A DNA stretch of 64,000 nt from Mansonella perstans (lineage: Eukaryota > Nematoda > Chromadorea > Rhabditida > Onchocercidae): positions 1-64,000 of the forward strand of contig JBAMDO010000144.1 in NCBI GenBank assembly GCA_037074765.1. The letters are read 5' to 3'. The notes below the pieces were generated by a model, which was not told the origin of the DNA, did not search any database, and saw only the letters and a program-made list of their open reading frames with translations. Both the position numbers and the translations under genes were made by a program. This document shows, in pieces, positions 1-15,382 of the stretch (the first letter of the stretch is position 1; each line of letters starts with the position of its first letter).

Positions 1-3000
1 TATATTCATGTATTCATAAATATTACATTATTTAATGTAAATTTTTTAATTTAAAAATTTTTGCAAAAAAAAAAAAAAAAAAAAAAAAAGTATCCATACT
101 TGCACGCTTTACAATTTCCTTTTGGCTCATAAAGTGCATCACCCCAATAACCTGGTTTGCATTCTTCACAATTAAAGCCAGTTGTATCATAAATGCACTT
201 TTTGCATTCACCACTCAATGAGTCACAATTTCCGATACTATTAAGATCGATATTTCCACTACATGAACATTCCACACATGATTTACCCTCTTCTGGATTA
301 CCAAAGAAACCATCAGCACAAACATCACATCTAAAATTTTAATCTTAAATATATTTTAATGATAAAAAAAAAAAAAAAAAACTTTTATAATTTTTATTAA
401 ATGTTAATTGAATTATTTTTTCTTTTTATTCATTCATTTATTAATTTAAACAAAATTTCCCTTAAAAGAATTAAATAAAAAAAGTAATTATCGAATTGAA
501 TGCATTGTAATACTGTAACATTACATGAATGTCACTAACATGTTTCTCTTAGAACAAATGTTCATTATTCCATAGATATAGATGATCTAAACTTTTAAAA
601 TTTTGAAACACTACACTAGACCACCATCTGTAATTTTTTTTTTTATTTTAATATCTAAGAGAAGAATAAGAAAAGTTTGCAGCAAGGTAAAATAGAAGCA
701 ATTTTCAATTGAATTAAAAAGGTTAGAAATGTTGAAATGAACTATTTCAACTTATGAACTCTCCTACTCCTCCTACTAAACCTACTTTTCTTAGTTTTTA
801 AAAAAAAAAATCTTTTATTCTCTTTCGCAGTGCTATGACAATGCAAAATTTTTTTTTAAGAAGACCATTAATTTTGAAGGGACTGAAAGAATTTCAGTAA
901 AATTCCCTTTTTTTTTATTTTAGATTTGCTCTCATTTTAAAATGATTTTAAGGATGAATTTGATAATTGAAAATTGTGCTTTTTAAGATAGAGAGCAGTA
1001 CGTGATGGTATAACAAACTTGAAGTGCTATAATTTAGTCACAGGAAGTAATTCTTCCATACGATTAAGTTATGGATTTTTTTTTTGAATGTAATTACTCT
1101 ATTCAAACAAAATAATCTTGTCCACCTTCGGCCAGTATATCCAGTTGGGCAATCGGTGCAAATAATATCCTCATCAGTGTGCAAGACACAAGGACCATCT
1201 CCTGGACATGGACATTTTGTACAATCAGATGGCGTACCCTGCAGTGCATTCCCATAGTAACCACGGGCACAACGTCCACACGTATCACCAGCCGTATTAT
1301 GTTCACAGATACATTCACCTAAAATATTTCATACACTAAAATGTAATTGCTGTATTTTTTGATTAAGAATTTCCTAGCAGTTAATATTGAATTTCAGGTT
1401 TTTTTTTATATCTTGAATTTTTCGCTAGAATTTAATTCAGAAAGTTCTAATCTAAAATTACAATTTAATTTAAAAGAAAATACAAGTTCCTCTCTGAATA
1501 GATGAAAGAAAGAGATTTGAAATTCAAATCTATAACCTGATTCTGGGGCGCATGAAGTAGAATGCCCGTGACATTCGCATTTGACGCATCGGTCAAATGG
1601 GCCACCGAATTTTATTTCACGACGATATCCCGGAGCACATGATTCGCAGAACTGCCCAATGAAACCTTCCAAGCAGCTACATGATTCGATCCAATGCGCT
1701 TCATGTGGATCATCAACAGCGGTAGCCAAACTAGCTGAGCCCAAGTGGACATTACTCAAAAATCCAACATCTAAAAGCGCATAGGATTTGAATATTTTAA
1801 AAAACAATCAGGTATTTCGAAAGAAAAAAGCACCAAATAATTTTTCTTTCGTAACAGAAATTTAGAAATTATTACCTCCAGTTGAATAAGTTCCACGAAT
1901 CTTGAGAGCGCTAACATTGGAGAGTATCCCGATAAAATCCAACTCATTCAATCGTGGACTCCACTGAAATACTGGATTCGCGTGAATTCGGAAACGATAC
2001 GTTTGTTCATTAACAGATGGCATTGGATTTTCTTGAGCAAAAATTGGTATGGTTAATTCCTCGCCTTTCTGGCCAACAATTAATACGTCCCTGTAATATA
2101 CAAAATATCTCAAGTAGAGCCAAATCACGAAAAAATGTATCTTCTAATGAAAATAATAATCGCATTCTTTTTTTCAGTTGGAAAAAAACACATTTTTAGA
2201 ACTAGAAATTCCAAACTTTATGTAGAAAATAAATTAAGCGACGAAAATCAATTTCGGTTTTTCTAAATATAAGCACTTTTGCACGAGGCAGATAATCATA
2301 AAATGGGGGAAAACTGATTTAGAAACTTACATTCTTATTGATTAGAAAAAATCCATACCTTGCACTAGGATGCACTTGCGCTTTCTGCACACGCAGCGTA
2401 AACCATAAGTCCTGATTATATGAGGCTCGCTGGTCCCCAGTAAATTGTATTGGTGCGACGAAATAAACTGGTGATCCATCAACATCGGAAACAGCAATAG
2501 CTTTATCCATCTCAGCCCACTGAATGTCTTCGGATCCACGTAACGAGGCAGCATTCCAAAGTTCTTTTCCTAGCATGTATAATTAATTAAAGCATACATT
2601 ACTCAAAGATTGAATGATCATTTATAAGACAAATGATTTCGATTAAGTTACCGTACTTTCCATCATTAATACTTTACTTCATAAATCAGATACAGAAAAG
2701 AAAAAACTCATACAACTGACATTGAAAACATTAAAACTTAACGAACCATCGTTAAAATTACTGCTCACATTCATTGCATAAAAACTATCAGCGCTCGAGC
2801 AAACAGATGAATGACCGTAGCAAAAACATGGTGTACAACCGAATTGATTATCCAACGACAAATCAAAATATCCAGGCTTGCATTTGTTACACTGTTGCCC
2901 TTCTACGTTTAATTTGCAGCTACAGCTACCTGTTTCCGAATCACAGACCGGTTCATTGTTCAACGATCCTGCCTTATCGCACAAACAATTCCTGAAATGA

Positions 3001-6000
3001 AAGATATGAAAGTACCTTTCATGAATAAATATTGAATTCAATGTCCACCAAATTTCAATATTAAAAAATTTCAAAAATTGATTTGATAACATATCTTGTA
3101 TCGATTTGTAAACACATACTTGCATCCACTAATCGAAAACCCATAATAACCGCTCATGCAATGATCACAAAATTGTCCACCCACTCCTGGTTTGCATGGA
3201 CATTGACCATGCTCGTTACACTGCATACCAAATGATCCAATTTCGTTACATTGGCATGAAATACAATAATGTTCACCAGGACGACGCCAACTAAACGGTG
3301 CGCATTCTTCACAATGCGCACCCTGAAATGCAAATGATAAAAGCCATGCATATCGCATCAATAATTATCAACTTCAAATTTTAAGTTAAATACGAAAACA
3401 ATAATCGTTTCTTATAATATCTTTTTAACGCACTTAATTTCATTGGTGCTGCAACAAACCAAATACAATTTTTATTTTGCAATATATTTCCTGGGATCAT
3501 CCGATTGTTATTAGATCATCCTCGTACAATTTTATTTATCTTTATTTCTCTTCATTACTCTACCCATCAAATACTTTGAGTACGATTACTAAATTAGATT
3601 AATTAATACTAAGAAAGGATGGATTAACATTACTTGCCCTAATGACTTATTCTTCTTTAAATTCCAAATATAAAAGAGTATGAGATGATGTGACAAATTA
3701 TTTGAAGTATTCTACCTGTGTATTGCCAGCACAGTCGATACAATGTCCACCGCTACCAGTACGTTCAAATAATGCCTGATCAAAGTAGCAACGATTTGAT
3801 AAATGACTGCAGTTGCAAGCTAAAAATTTATAACCATTAATTGAAATATATTGAAAGAAAAAGATCATATGCTTGATAAAGCATTGATATCTCAGGTAAG
3901 AATGACCAGTAGTAATATCAACTAGGAAACATTTTGTTTCAGGATTTGTAATCCCAAGTTTTATATCTTACTTACTTTTCTAAGAGCAATTGTCTAAACA
4001 AAAAAAATTAGTTAGTTGCAGAACAGAATACAAGGAGATAAGAAATCATCATACTTTCAATATAGTCATATGAAAACGATGTAAAGGATGTGTGATATCT
4101 AAAGCCCTATCGTCCAATACTGACAATATCAATACATCGTAATTAAATGAAAAAAAAAAAAAAAAAAAAACTAAATCCGCATATTTCATCGTGCATTTTA
4201 CTACCAAAATTACAATTATCACCGTGTCATTATTATTTAGTAATCAAAACTTCACCAGTGCATTCGTTTGCCTCTTTTGCAGTTCCAACTTTCCATGGTC
4301 GATCGTTATAAAAAGGTAAGCATTGATCACAATCGGCACCCATAGTATTGTGCTCACACCGACATACCAAGCGATCTTCACCATCACCAGTTGACTTCAC
4401 GCACTCACTTGCATGTCCGTTACATTTACACCTGCAAATATTTTGTATTTTTTTATCCTAAATGGTTAGGAAAAAGTGTGTCGTGAGGATGGATTGCATG
4501 CCGAAATCTTCAGGAATAATGCTACAGTTCTCAAAGTTAATGAATAACAAATTTTAAATGTAATTTTATGGAGATTAACTTTCCGTCTATAGTTTCCACC
4601 ACTCAAACAATATATTTACCTGCCACCAACAGCAAAATCTGATATGGCATAGTAATACGATCTTAAGACTTTTGCATCCCGGAACACTTCATCACCAAAT
4701 GTATTCATTCGAGTTAACATGATTCGTATTTCAGATGCTGTTACCCAATCCTGCAATTTTTCCCTCGGAAAGTCTATGCATTGACTATGAGTAATATGTT
4801 GCTAAGGTTAAAGCAATGCAGAATATATCAACCGGCATTTGAGCAAAACAAAGTGCTGTAATAATGGGATTTTCAAGTAATATGTTACTTAGACCCTAGC
4901 AACAGATTAGATTAACAAAATAGCTTAAGTTATAGTCATGCAAGAAACATCATAACCTTTTCCACAGATCCATGTATAATCATAATCGACAAGCATTTGA
5001 AGAAACCGTCCAGTTATCTTGGAATGACTAAACGGTTTTATGGCATAACAAACAACTCATACTCATATCATTCACGCAGCAATTTATCATTTTGATTAAA
5101 ATGCGGAAATATTCAAGAATTTCATGTAAAACGATAACCTGCAGTGTTTCACTCTCCTCGAAATTTTGACTGCTGGGTCTACCTTCCAATGTTGAAAATG
5201 CAATATTACCACCAGTTAACGGAGAAATATCAGAGAATTCCCGCGTACACTGTGCTACAGCTTCATTGCTCGGTAAAATGGGTGCCTTCTCCATTATTCC
5301 ATATGTTGACCGGCACGATCCACTTCAAAAAAAATGTTTTCAGTCACTTATTTACTTTCAGAAAACTTTTTTCAACTAAATATTTTTCGTTATCACAAAT
5401 GCAAAACAGCTTGTCTCTTAAAATGAAAAAGAAAGAGGTTAAATATGCCAACCTGTAATACTGCCACGGAGTCCAGTCATCGTCGGGACGAGTTTTCTTA
5501 AAAATTACAAAACTTTCCGGTCTTGGACTGACAAATTTCAATCTGACGTAGGTGATATCGAATGTCTTTCCAAGACGCAGCGTTAGATTGATGCTATTCG
5601 GATATTGCATGCCTTCGTTCATCGTCTCCGACTGCCACCAAGTTTCGTTGTTAGCATTATTAAAATCAGTTAAATAAGCGGAAGGATGGGCATATGCCTA
5701 AATAATTTATGGTTACTTGATATGATATTTAAAACAATACAGCAATATATTTAAAGTAATTAACTCATGGATGGTTCAGAGTTAGCTAACATGGATTAAA
5801 AAGACTGTAGACAACTTACTCGATAAATTCCAAAATTCCTTCTATTACAAAATATCAAAAATTTTCTTTAATTGGTGAAGAAATTGGAACAAAAATCAAC
5901 TTGACAAGTTACGAGAAAAAATTGTTTCAGACAGAAAACTGATGAAAAGATTTGACCTCAACTCTGCTATCGCAAATATCACAAACTTTACGTACGCCAC

Positions 6001-6699
6001 TGTGACCAGTCTGTACACAGTAACTGAAAAATTTTACGCATTAAAAAACTGTATAGGAGAAAGAAATGTCCGCAATCAGAAAATGAGACAACGATGATTA
6101 TCGCATACCATTTAATAGAATTGTTAATCTCTTGTGGAACTAAAATTAATTCCTTTAAATATCTCAATCCAAAATGTATAAATTACCTTGTAGGTCCATT
6201 AAGGCCGCATGTATTGGTTACTTCAACCTGAAGATTGAATGCGGCATTGATGAAATCCGGAACACATCGTTGTGGGATATTCATATCGTCATAACATGGA
6301 CTACTCCCTTAAAATAATGATTGATCATTTTCATTATTCGATAGACAATCACTTTTTCACTACACCTTACCATCTCTTAATCATAATTTTGAACCTGGAA
6401 TATGATGATTTGGATCAATAGATGGAATCTGCTCTGCTGGTTGTGCTATTACTGTTTCACATATCCAAATTAGGAAGTATATTAACTGCAGTACTCCTAA
6501 ATTTGTACTACATGATCGATGATGTAATATCCTGAAAATTTTTTAAACATTTGATTTTCGAACATTTTTAGATGGAAAAGAAATAAAATAAAACAGAGGA
6601 GATTACATTATAACTTAACCAACTGTAAACAAAAAAGTGCCGTAGTGATAAACATTATCAGTTTTTATTAAAATTTTACCTGACTATACGCTGTTGCAT
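1..6699 (-). CDS. lam-2: Laminin subunit gamma (lam-2 type), 5' part, runs off left edge
   Basis: This is a secreted basement-membrane chain that would trimerise with alpha and beta laminins. Sixteen exons can be read: 6680-6699, 6395-6531, 6187-6307, 5957-6023, 5453-5697, 5139-5322, 4620-4750, 4256-4431, 3716-3819, 3120-3322, about 2743-2991, 2359-2569, 1876-2090, 1537-1770, about 1126-1319 and 100-330, about 900 residues. Joining exons 1 and 2 gives a start at 6699, then a hydrophobic signal peptide (core [19 protein letters not shown]). A laminin N-terminal (LN) domain follows ([20 protein letters not shown], then [12 protein letters not shown]). Next come Cys-rich EGF-like repeats, an L4 (domain IV) module in exons at 1876-2569, and more EGF-like repeats. 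The order LN, EGF, single L4, EGF is that of gamma chains, and the exon at 100-330 has the gamma-like [20 protein letters not shown]. The coiled-coil C-terminal half is outside the window. The gamma assignment is firm; one-to-one orthology to lam-2 is inferred. Confidence 0.92.
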
Positions 6700-9600
6700 T
6701 TTTTCAAAATTTTCCAATTAAAGCAAGCGTACTGATAATTCGTTGTCCTATCAAACGAATATTCTTAATGTTTTATGACGAAGGAAACACGAACAGCTTG
6801 TAAAAATTGATATGAGATGTATTATTAATGAATTCTGCATAAGGATTTAATCATAGCTTGTCATTCCGAAAAGCTGAACCATTAACAGCTAAATAAGTTA
6901 ACATTATTAAATAATGGAAATTTATGATGAAAAGATGATGGATTATGAAAACGGATTTACTATAGTACTGGAAAGAAAAGCTCAAGCAAAAGCAAACAGA
7001 ACGGAAATTATTCCGATCGAATAAGTAAGCGTTTTTCGTTGTATATAAATGTCGTCAAAGTTATCATTTTAGCTGAAGCATAAAAAACGGAAATGTCTAA
7101 ACAAATATATTCTGTGTGTTTAAAAAAGCAGCAATGCTAGCTGAAATAATTTCACGCTAATATAAACAAATTTATTTCTAATAAAGTGATAATTCGCAAC
7201 ACAAACAGCAAAACGAAGAAAAGGACCGAAGTGCTGTAATTTAACTGAACAGACCATTTCACAACACAACAGCGGATAGGATAGCAATCTAGACATTTAT
7301 CAAAATGGATTTTTTACCAGTGAAGTAAAGTAATAGTATGAAAGCTGTGAAAGACCATTTATTTTCCTCCTCATGGTATTTATCTGATGTTATTCATACC
7401 AGATGCTGAAATTAATTTCCTGCGCAATAATTAAGATAATAAGATGATAAAGGTGAAAAATGAAGAGATAGAAGAAATATATAGAAAGATTAAAAAACCA
7501 AAAAAACATTATTCGTATGACTGTAATTATTTTCGTAACAACAATGCATCTCTTTTTGCATGTCAAAACAGTTGTTTAAAATGGAAAGATAGAAAACTTT
7601 CAATATTTAAATAGAATGTAACTGCAAAATATATGTGCCTCATAAATACAATTTAACGCATTTTTTGGAAATTGAATTTCTTTGACTGTATTTCAACTAC
7701 TGCTGCAAACTGGTAGTGAAAAAAATTCCATTTCAATAATTTGACAATTAACTGAGAAGAAGTTGAAATACTTGAAGAGGCATTGAAATAGTTATTATTA
7801 AATTTAATTATTAATTGATGATGAGAGCAAGTTCATGTACTTCACAATACCTCTAAATTTCAGAGAATTCTGCTAGATGCCAAATTTTCTTTTGGTTAGA
7901 ATTATTTCCAATCCACACTTGTTTTACATTTAAATTAATTTTGAAGCTCAATTAGAACTGAAAATTCATTGCTTTCTAAAAAATTTAAATTACTAGAAAG
8001 TTACCGAAATTCAGAAGAAAGGATTAATACTGTCAAGTTCGGTCTAAGTTTGTTTACTCAACTGCAAACGACGAATTCGTTGGTAACACTGACAATACAC
8101 ACTGCAAAAGAAGTTTTTCATCAAATAGCTCTTATCGTTGACAAAAATTTTCGAAGGTTAAATGAGAACACTGACTAAAGATCAAGCAACTTTTACTTCG
8201 CCTTGTTCATGTCGTTTAAAATGTCATTAACGTTACCAATAATGTTGCGGTGGAAGCGGTAGCAAGACAGATAACTGCCTGAGAAACAGTATCTTATTGG
8301 TACTCAAAACTAAATGCAACGATTATCAAAAAGCAGCGGTAGGAAAAAAAAAATTTTCAATGTTCCATAAAAATATATAACAATATGATTGATATGACCG
8401 CTCATTTCGTTACATATTCAAAAATTACAATTTACAATTTTTTAAGCATAAAAGCATTAACTTATTCAGATGGTTAGGATTGACAAAAGTAAATATTGGT
8501 ATCTTAATGTCAATACATAAGCAAGCAAGCAAAGGTCATTCTATTCCATTCCATCTTTGATTAGATGTCAGCTGGCTACTTACTTGAGGAAAAATTATTA
8601 GGGTGAGCGGTGCGCATTTTGAACACTAAAATAGATCTCTCCACTTTCTGCAGTTATGATCAATTCGATGGAACCAATGTTTGCTGATGAAATCACTTCC
8701 ATTCAGAAGTTCAAGTCATGCATACATTGCCTTTTGCTAATTACTGCAATTTGCTTGATATATTAATATCTACTAAGATAAAAACTGATAAGCTGATAAG
8801 AAGCATAAATATATATGAGACCTTATCGTCAAATTACTCCCATCATAGTTCACTTTCAGAATTAACTGTATTGCTTGTTAAATAGTATTTTTAATTTATA
8901 CATAATATTTTATCATTTTCTATTCCGAAAAATACTTTTTCTTTATTGGCTGTTTTTTAATTGATCAAATAAAAAAGCCATGCTATTTAGAGAATAGTTA
9001 GTGAGTAAATAAATCAATCAATCAATAATGCAAGACAACAATGGGAAAAAAATTGTCGCATCTCTATGGTGATTAGTAATTCTTTTTTAATCAGAAATTT
9101 GAAGGAAAATTACGATCAGAACTGAACGCGAATATTAACGGACACATATGGGCTAAAATGTGTCACATATATTCATATAAGTGTAAGATCATGAGAACAT
9201 GAAAAAAACACTGACAAAATAATCATGCATGGAAAACTGGAAAAGTTGATTTTTACTTTTGATACAATTGTGAATATCAAAAAATTTTTGAAGTATACTG
9301 AAATTAATTAATTACTTGTATCGAGTACAAATTATGCTAAGAAATGAGTTTTTTTATTTATTCAGTGACAAATTAAAACTATTTTTGATCTTTCTTTTTT
9401 ACTGCAGCAATGACAATTAATATTATGATATTATAGAAACAAATTTTTTGCTGGCATGTGAATTAAATTCTTTAATTTATTTAGTATGCAGGTTAAATCC
9501 ATCAAGTTTTCTGAAGCTCATATTCAATTTAAACTTAATTTTGATTCAAATCCTAAACCATAGTTTCTGATACAATTAACATACTGATACCATAAGTGAC

Positions 9601-10641
9601 GATTTGTTTACAAATTTAGAGACAAATTTGCAACGCGCAAAGGGGCACACATACATTTTCAATATTATTGCGCCTCTACATTTCTGTTAATGGTTATTTG
9701 ATTTAAATTACACAATCCATCATTCTGTTCGAATAGAATGGTATGTTTTGGAATCTACTGAAAACTGAATTAATAATTAATTTACAAAATTCTGATAGGT
9801 TGTAATTCACTGAGTACTTCTTACGATTTGAAAAATAGGGGCAATAACATAAAAAAAAAAAAAAAACAAACTTAAATTTGCACATAAATTTTCTAATGCC
9901 TTGACATAGTTAAAAACATTTCGAAAAAAATGTAATTAAAACTAAAACAAATAATACCCAACTAAATTAGTAAAAATAAATGAAATGCATGAGATAGATA
10001 TATATACAATGTAATATGAAAATAGAAATGTTTTTCAACTTAATTAGAACATGCTAAATGTGAACTGTTTTATGTAAATTTGGCAATAAAAAAAATGATA
10101 TGAAAAATTTTGTTATGAAAATCTTATATTGGGTGTTTTAATCAGTGACTTAATGGCTATTAGCTGAAGAACATTTATGATAAATTAATGAAATGCAAAA
10201 CAAAACTTATCATCTGAAATGATAAGAGAGTTATTTGTATAGGTTTTATCTTTATATTGTCTATTTTACTCAATGACTATTCTATTTTATATCAGAAGAT
10301 AGCTGAAATATTAATTTCATTTTTTTCTGATAGGAATAAAAAAAAGTAACAAAATATAGATTAATATTTTATTCATTATACCCATAGTTTTGATAATTTT
10401 AGTCCATTCTGCGAATTTACAATCATTGATGGAATCATTTGTATATAATAATTAATTTTGTTCTCAGAACAATGATGATGAAGACAACGGCATAATAATA
10501 CTAATTCATGCGATGTACAGAGCGAATATTCCAAAAGTGATTTCAAGGTCAGTATAATGTGATGTTGCTATCACTGCATTACATTTTATTTGCTACTTCA
10601 TTTCACGCCTTTACCAATATATCTATCTTTATACATATATA

Positions 10642-10644
10642 AGA

Positions 10645-10676
<32 letters not shown>
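10642..10676. repeat. (GA)n microsatellite
   Basis: An almost pure GA dinucleotide run of about 35 bp with one early interruption (GGGA). It lies in the intergenic region upstream of the laminin gene. Confidence 0.95.
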
Positions 10677-10679
<3 letters not shown>

Positions 10680-13600
10680 AAATAAAGAAATATATATAAT
10701 ATCACTTCAATATTTCGTAGCTATTGACTTTTGTCACAATTATCATTATGAATATTATTTAGTATTGAAATAAGAAATAAACCAAAGCTAAAGATGTTAT
10801 TTTAAAGTTTTAAAATGTGGTCAAATTTTAATTCATTCATTTATTTAGAACATTTACAATATTTGACAGAAATTAAAATGCCTTTTAACAAGTACGTCAT
10901 TGTACTCTGATATATTTTTTAAAGCAAGAAAGTAAATGGAGAGTGCGCAACCAAACAGCAAGAAAAAAATGCAAAGATGAAAGGAATATAGGATGGATGA
11001 ATTTTATTTATTAGACAAAAATGGAAATTTGAAATAATCTAAGGATTATGTATAAACAAAGTTGGAAATAACAAATAAACGATAAAATTATTGTGGAAAA
11101 ATAATAAACAGAATGAATGCGTAACACTGCTGCATGAAGAAGAATGCGAAGAAATATATTAAAGATGAATTTATACGTTGAAAAATATGGAAATAATTGA
11201 GATGAAGAAAAAAAATTGAAATTCGTTAAGGCAATAAAACAAAAACGAAGTAGGACAGAGGGAAAATGATTTGTTATATAAACAACTTGTAGAGCAAAAT
11301 TATCAAATGCCGCCATTTCATACTATTATTTCTATCACTAATGAAAACGGTTACAATCCGACTCTAGAGTTTCATGAACAACGTCTCGCATACTTCATAC
11401 AATTAGATTCTTGGGACTCGAGAGCAAAACTTTGGTTTTGTATTATTAATACTCTTGAATGAGCAATTTTTACGAACTCTATGTCATTGGAATTCTCGCA
11501 TTTCCTTGAAACACAACAAGGTCCGTATTCTTAGTCAACTCTGACATGTCAAGGCCCTGTATTCTTACATGCTAAATTAAACAGGTTCAAACTTTGCTAT
11601 TTTTACAAAAAAGAATTTGTGCGAACAAGTATAAGAGATTCTATTTTCTATTCACTTTAAGTTTAATGTTCCGCTTATTTCACCACTTTTGATCACTAAC
11701 TTGCTCACCTGTAATTATCAAATTGAACATGTTTCATTTGTTCAGAATTTATGCTATTTATGTAAAGCGATTCACTGAAAAATTGGATAGAAGTATTACG
11801 GTTATTCTGATACAATTATTACAGTTATAGTTCATTTTTCAGCACCAAGATTTTATAAATTTTTAGAAAGTTAAGCTTTACAATAAAATCCAATTTGTCT
11901 TTCCTACCCAATTAATCACTTCATTCATTAGACGTTTTGAGAAGACGAAGCATCAAAACAAATTAGAGCTTATGGATGATATCTTAGGACAGAAGGATCA
12001 GTCACAGTTACGGCTATAATTACATTAATGACGAAAGCATTAAGCTAAAAGTTTGATAATCTAATCAGAATTGAAGCTATTTGGTGCTATATAACTAAGC
12101 TAACTAAGCTTCCTGGTCTGATAACATAACGAATGTTGGGTGATTCAGTTGAATTCAGGATAAATCTGCCAACTAATATACGGGTACATGAACTATATGC
12201 TAACAATCACTCCCAATCTTTCAACTGGAATTATGATTTTATGAAAAACTTTCCGGAGTAACCTGATTTTGCAATTAATGACAAATTTGAAGTATTTTAA
12301 ATCAAATACTAAGTGAAAAATTCTAATTTTAGAAGGCAATGGAAAGTTAGTTTTGGAAAAATTATATCTTCTTTTTGATTTTTTGTTCCATTTGTGACGA
12401 ACAAATGCTAAAATTGGAAAAACTAGTCTTGGAAAAGCAAATAAATTTGAAGGTAAAACATTAGATAAAAAAGCTGGACAAGGCGCAAAATTATTTTAGA
12501 TCTAAATTTTAATTTACTTGGTTCAAAGTGAATTGCATCAGTTTTTGCTTCGGGTATTTCAATAAGAGGTCGTTAAGATAGTAACTGAACTTTCAATCAC
12601 TGGCGGGATCCCTTTGTCACCTGTCCTCTCTCTTTCTCCATCCCTCTCTCTCAAATCAGATCATTAAAAAAGAGCAGCTGTTTCTCATAAATTGCTCTAC
12701 AAATTCTACCATTCAAATGAAATACTTCATTAAGCATCAGCCTTAAATGAAGTGATTTAGCGCTTCCAACTTCAGTTATGACACATTACGCTCTCTTATA
12801 CTAATCATTTCAATTTATGTGAGAAATTTCATTTCTGATCTGCTTTTTTTCACACTTGGCTAAAAAACCCACAAAGCAGTATAACTATAGCTCATTAAAA
12901 AAAAATACTACTTTGTAATTTCATTTAAAAAAGCCATATTAATAAAGAATTGATGCTTATTTAAATAACAGCTCGTATGCGATTTTATAATTCGCTTATA
13001 AATAATTGAATTAAAAGTGATAGGTGAGGAGAGATTCTGCTATCAAATGAAGTGCAAAATTTTATTTTTTCAAGTGAGTTTGGAGAAATGGTGAAGAAGT
13101 TTATAATTGATTAATTAAATGAAGACCGGAGATATGGCTGATCTAACAGCAAAAAGATCGCAAGACTGATTTTACAATTCGAAAAGAATACATTTATTGC
13201 TTGGCTCAGGCAGTATTTGCACATTTGGTTGAAACAGTATTTTGCATTTATGGCTCAGGCATTACTTTCACTCTTGGCTCAAGTCGTCTTCATAACTCTC
13301 ATTGTGTAACAGTTCTTATTTCAGGTAAAAATACATTAGCCAGATAATGTGAGATCAAACAACAAATAAATATGAAAATGAATGATAAATGATGGGCAAA
13401 GGAAGAGAGAGAGGGAGTAAGGTCAAAGTGGACAATAATTATTCATATTTGATAGGATCAAGTAAATTGAAAAGTTAAAAATTTCAAAGTAATTTTCATT
13501 TCAAAATAATTTTGTATGAAAGAAACTGTAACATTCAGAAATGGAGGCAATCATCATGAAAATGTCATGTGACGAATTCTTGCACATTCCAACGCTTTCG

Positions 13601-14141
13601 CATTCCATGTGTAAGGAAAAAAAAAAAGAAAAGAATGAAGATAATGGCTGCATTTGTTCACATTTATTTGGCAATCTCATCCCAATGTCATGTGATTTGT
13701 AATGGCTATTGGCTATAACTGTGTTACTAAAAAATGACCATCTCTTCATTTTTCCACTTTTTGAAAATGACCAAACTTTGGTAGGATAAAGTAAGATGTG
13801 ATATTTCAAATTTAAAAAAAATTAAAAGTGCGATATTTAGATGGTCAAACACTTACATAAAAATAACGAATAAAACTAGGTAATGGTAAGAACTGATGAA
13901 CTATGCAAATGGGCAAAGCGATTATTGTTGAGAGAAATAAAAGTGATGATGAGAGAGGATAGTAATGATGGAAACAGGTCAACAGCTTTAGAGAAAAAGC
14001 AATCAACAGAGAGTAGATAAAAAGTGCAATAAACCTTATCAGTAATTATTATCAGCGTTTTTCATTGCTAGCAATTTTAATTCACCATTGATTCTGACCA
14101 CTGCAGCACCAAAGAGGATTATCCGCCTATCTGTCCATCGT

Positions 14142-14185
<44 letters not shown>

Positions 14186-14208
14186 TATCATCATCATCAT
14201 CATCATCA
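14142..14208. repeat. (ATC)n trinucleotide array
   Basis: About 22 ATC/TCA units with a single interruption (ATT) two thirds of the way along, followed by CAGCATTATT. It is not inside any supported reading frame. Confidence 0.95.
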
Positions 14209-14384
14209 GCATTATTTGTTATTATTCTAACTTAATGACAAGAAGAGATAAATAGATAAGATAGAACATATCGTCACTTTGTGAAACAGACACTGAAAGA
14301 TGATATAAAGAAATCGTTACGGTGTGTACAATAATGCTACTCAGTGTAGTGCACATACCTACAACAATCATACAACTCTACAAG

Positions 14385-14413
14385 CATACATACATACATA
14401 CATACATACATAC
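14385..14413. repeat. (CATA)n tetranucleotide array
   Basis: About seven perfect CATA units in intergenic sequence, 180 bp to the right of the ATC array. Confidence 0.95.
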
Positions 14414-15381
14414 AAACTCATAAAACGTGGACCTTGTAGATATTTCATTTTACTTTTAGTGACGAAGATGTGACACATTCATTGCTTTCCTTATTTCGCT
14501 TTTATTTCAAAAATTAATTACTGTTTTCCTTTGATTTTCTCACTTCTTTCGATCCAATAAAAAAGTGAAGATGAAAGGAGCTATTTGATTAGGTAAATCC
14601 ACTTGATTATAATTAGATAAGCCATATATGTATGTGTCTATGTAGGGATGTATGTGTACATATATAAGTAATAACTGATAAGCGATTATGATTAGAAATG
14701 ATTGTGTGCATGAAGGCCCAATTGCAAGAGACAATCAAAAAGTTTAGGTAATAAGTTGCTTAGATATTTTGGAGTAAGAAAAGAATGAACATCTTCATAT
14801 TTAACAGTAGCAATTATTTATCATCTTAGTAGGGTAATAATATTACAAGTATTGGGTTGCTAAGATTTGATAATGTAAGTGCCTTCGTAAGTACCAGCTG
14901 TACTTCTCACGATTATCAATATTGCTTCATCATAATGATTTGATGCTAATTAGGTTTTATAAATAATTTAACAATCAATGTTTGTTTTATATAAATATTT
15001 TTATATAAATTTTATATAAATTTATATAAATATTTAACAATGTTATATATTTATCAACGTGTCACCTTTTTATAGGTATGAATGAATAAAATTTTTAAAA
15101 GATTTGGAACAATTCCCAAATAAAATCAGCAAGTAACAAAATAAGGAAGTCCACATTATTGTCTTTTTTCAGGTAATCAATCTTGCACGAATTAAATTTA
15201 TGATAATCGAATCTTATTACTCTTATTCTCCAACTTATACGGCATCTATTGTAACTTATTTATCGAGAGAGTATATATATATATTAATTTCGGCAATTTA
15301 GCATATATACATATAATTGGAAGCGATGGAAAAGAAATTTTTTATTGCTGAGATCATATTCATATACTTGATTTAATTCCC

Positions 15382-15382
15382 N
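15382..15382. other. Ambiguous base (N)
   Basis: The only undetermined base in the window, within AT-rich intergenic sequence. It marks a consensus uncertainty rather than a scaffold gap of known length. Confidence 0.99.

Noticed and set aside
60..90. Poly(A) runs at several places (also about 4150, 19770, 23812, 63308) as possible retroposed tails
   Set aside because: They lie inside introns of real genes or beside exons without target duplications or inserted cDNA; simple homopolymer expansion is enough.
13501..13809. 102-codon minus-strand frame
   Set aside because: Low-complexity Ser/Phe-rich translation of a T-rich strand; no splice or motif support.
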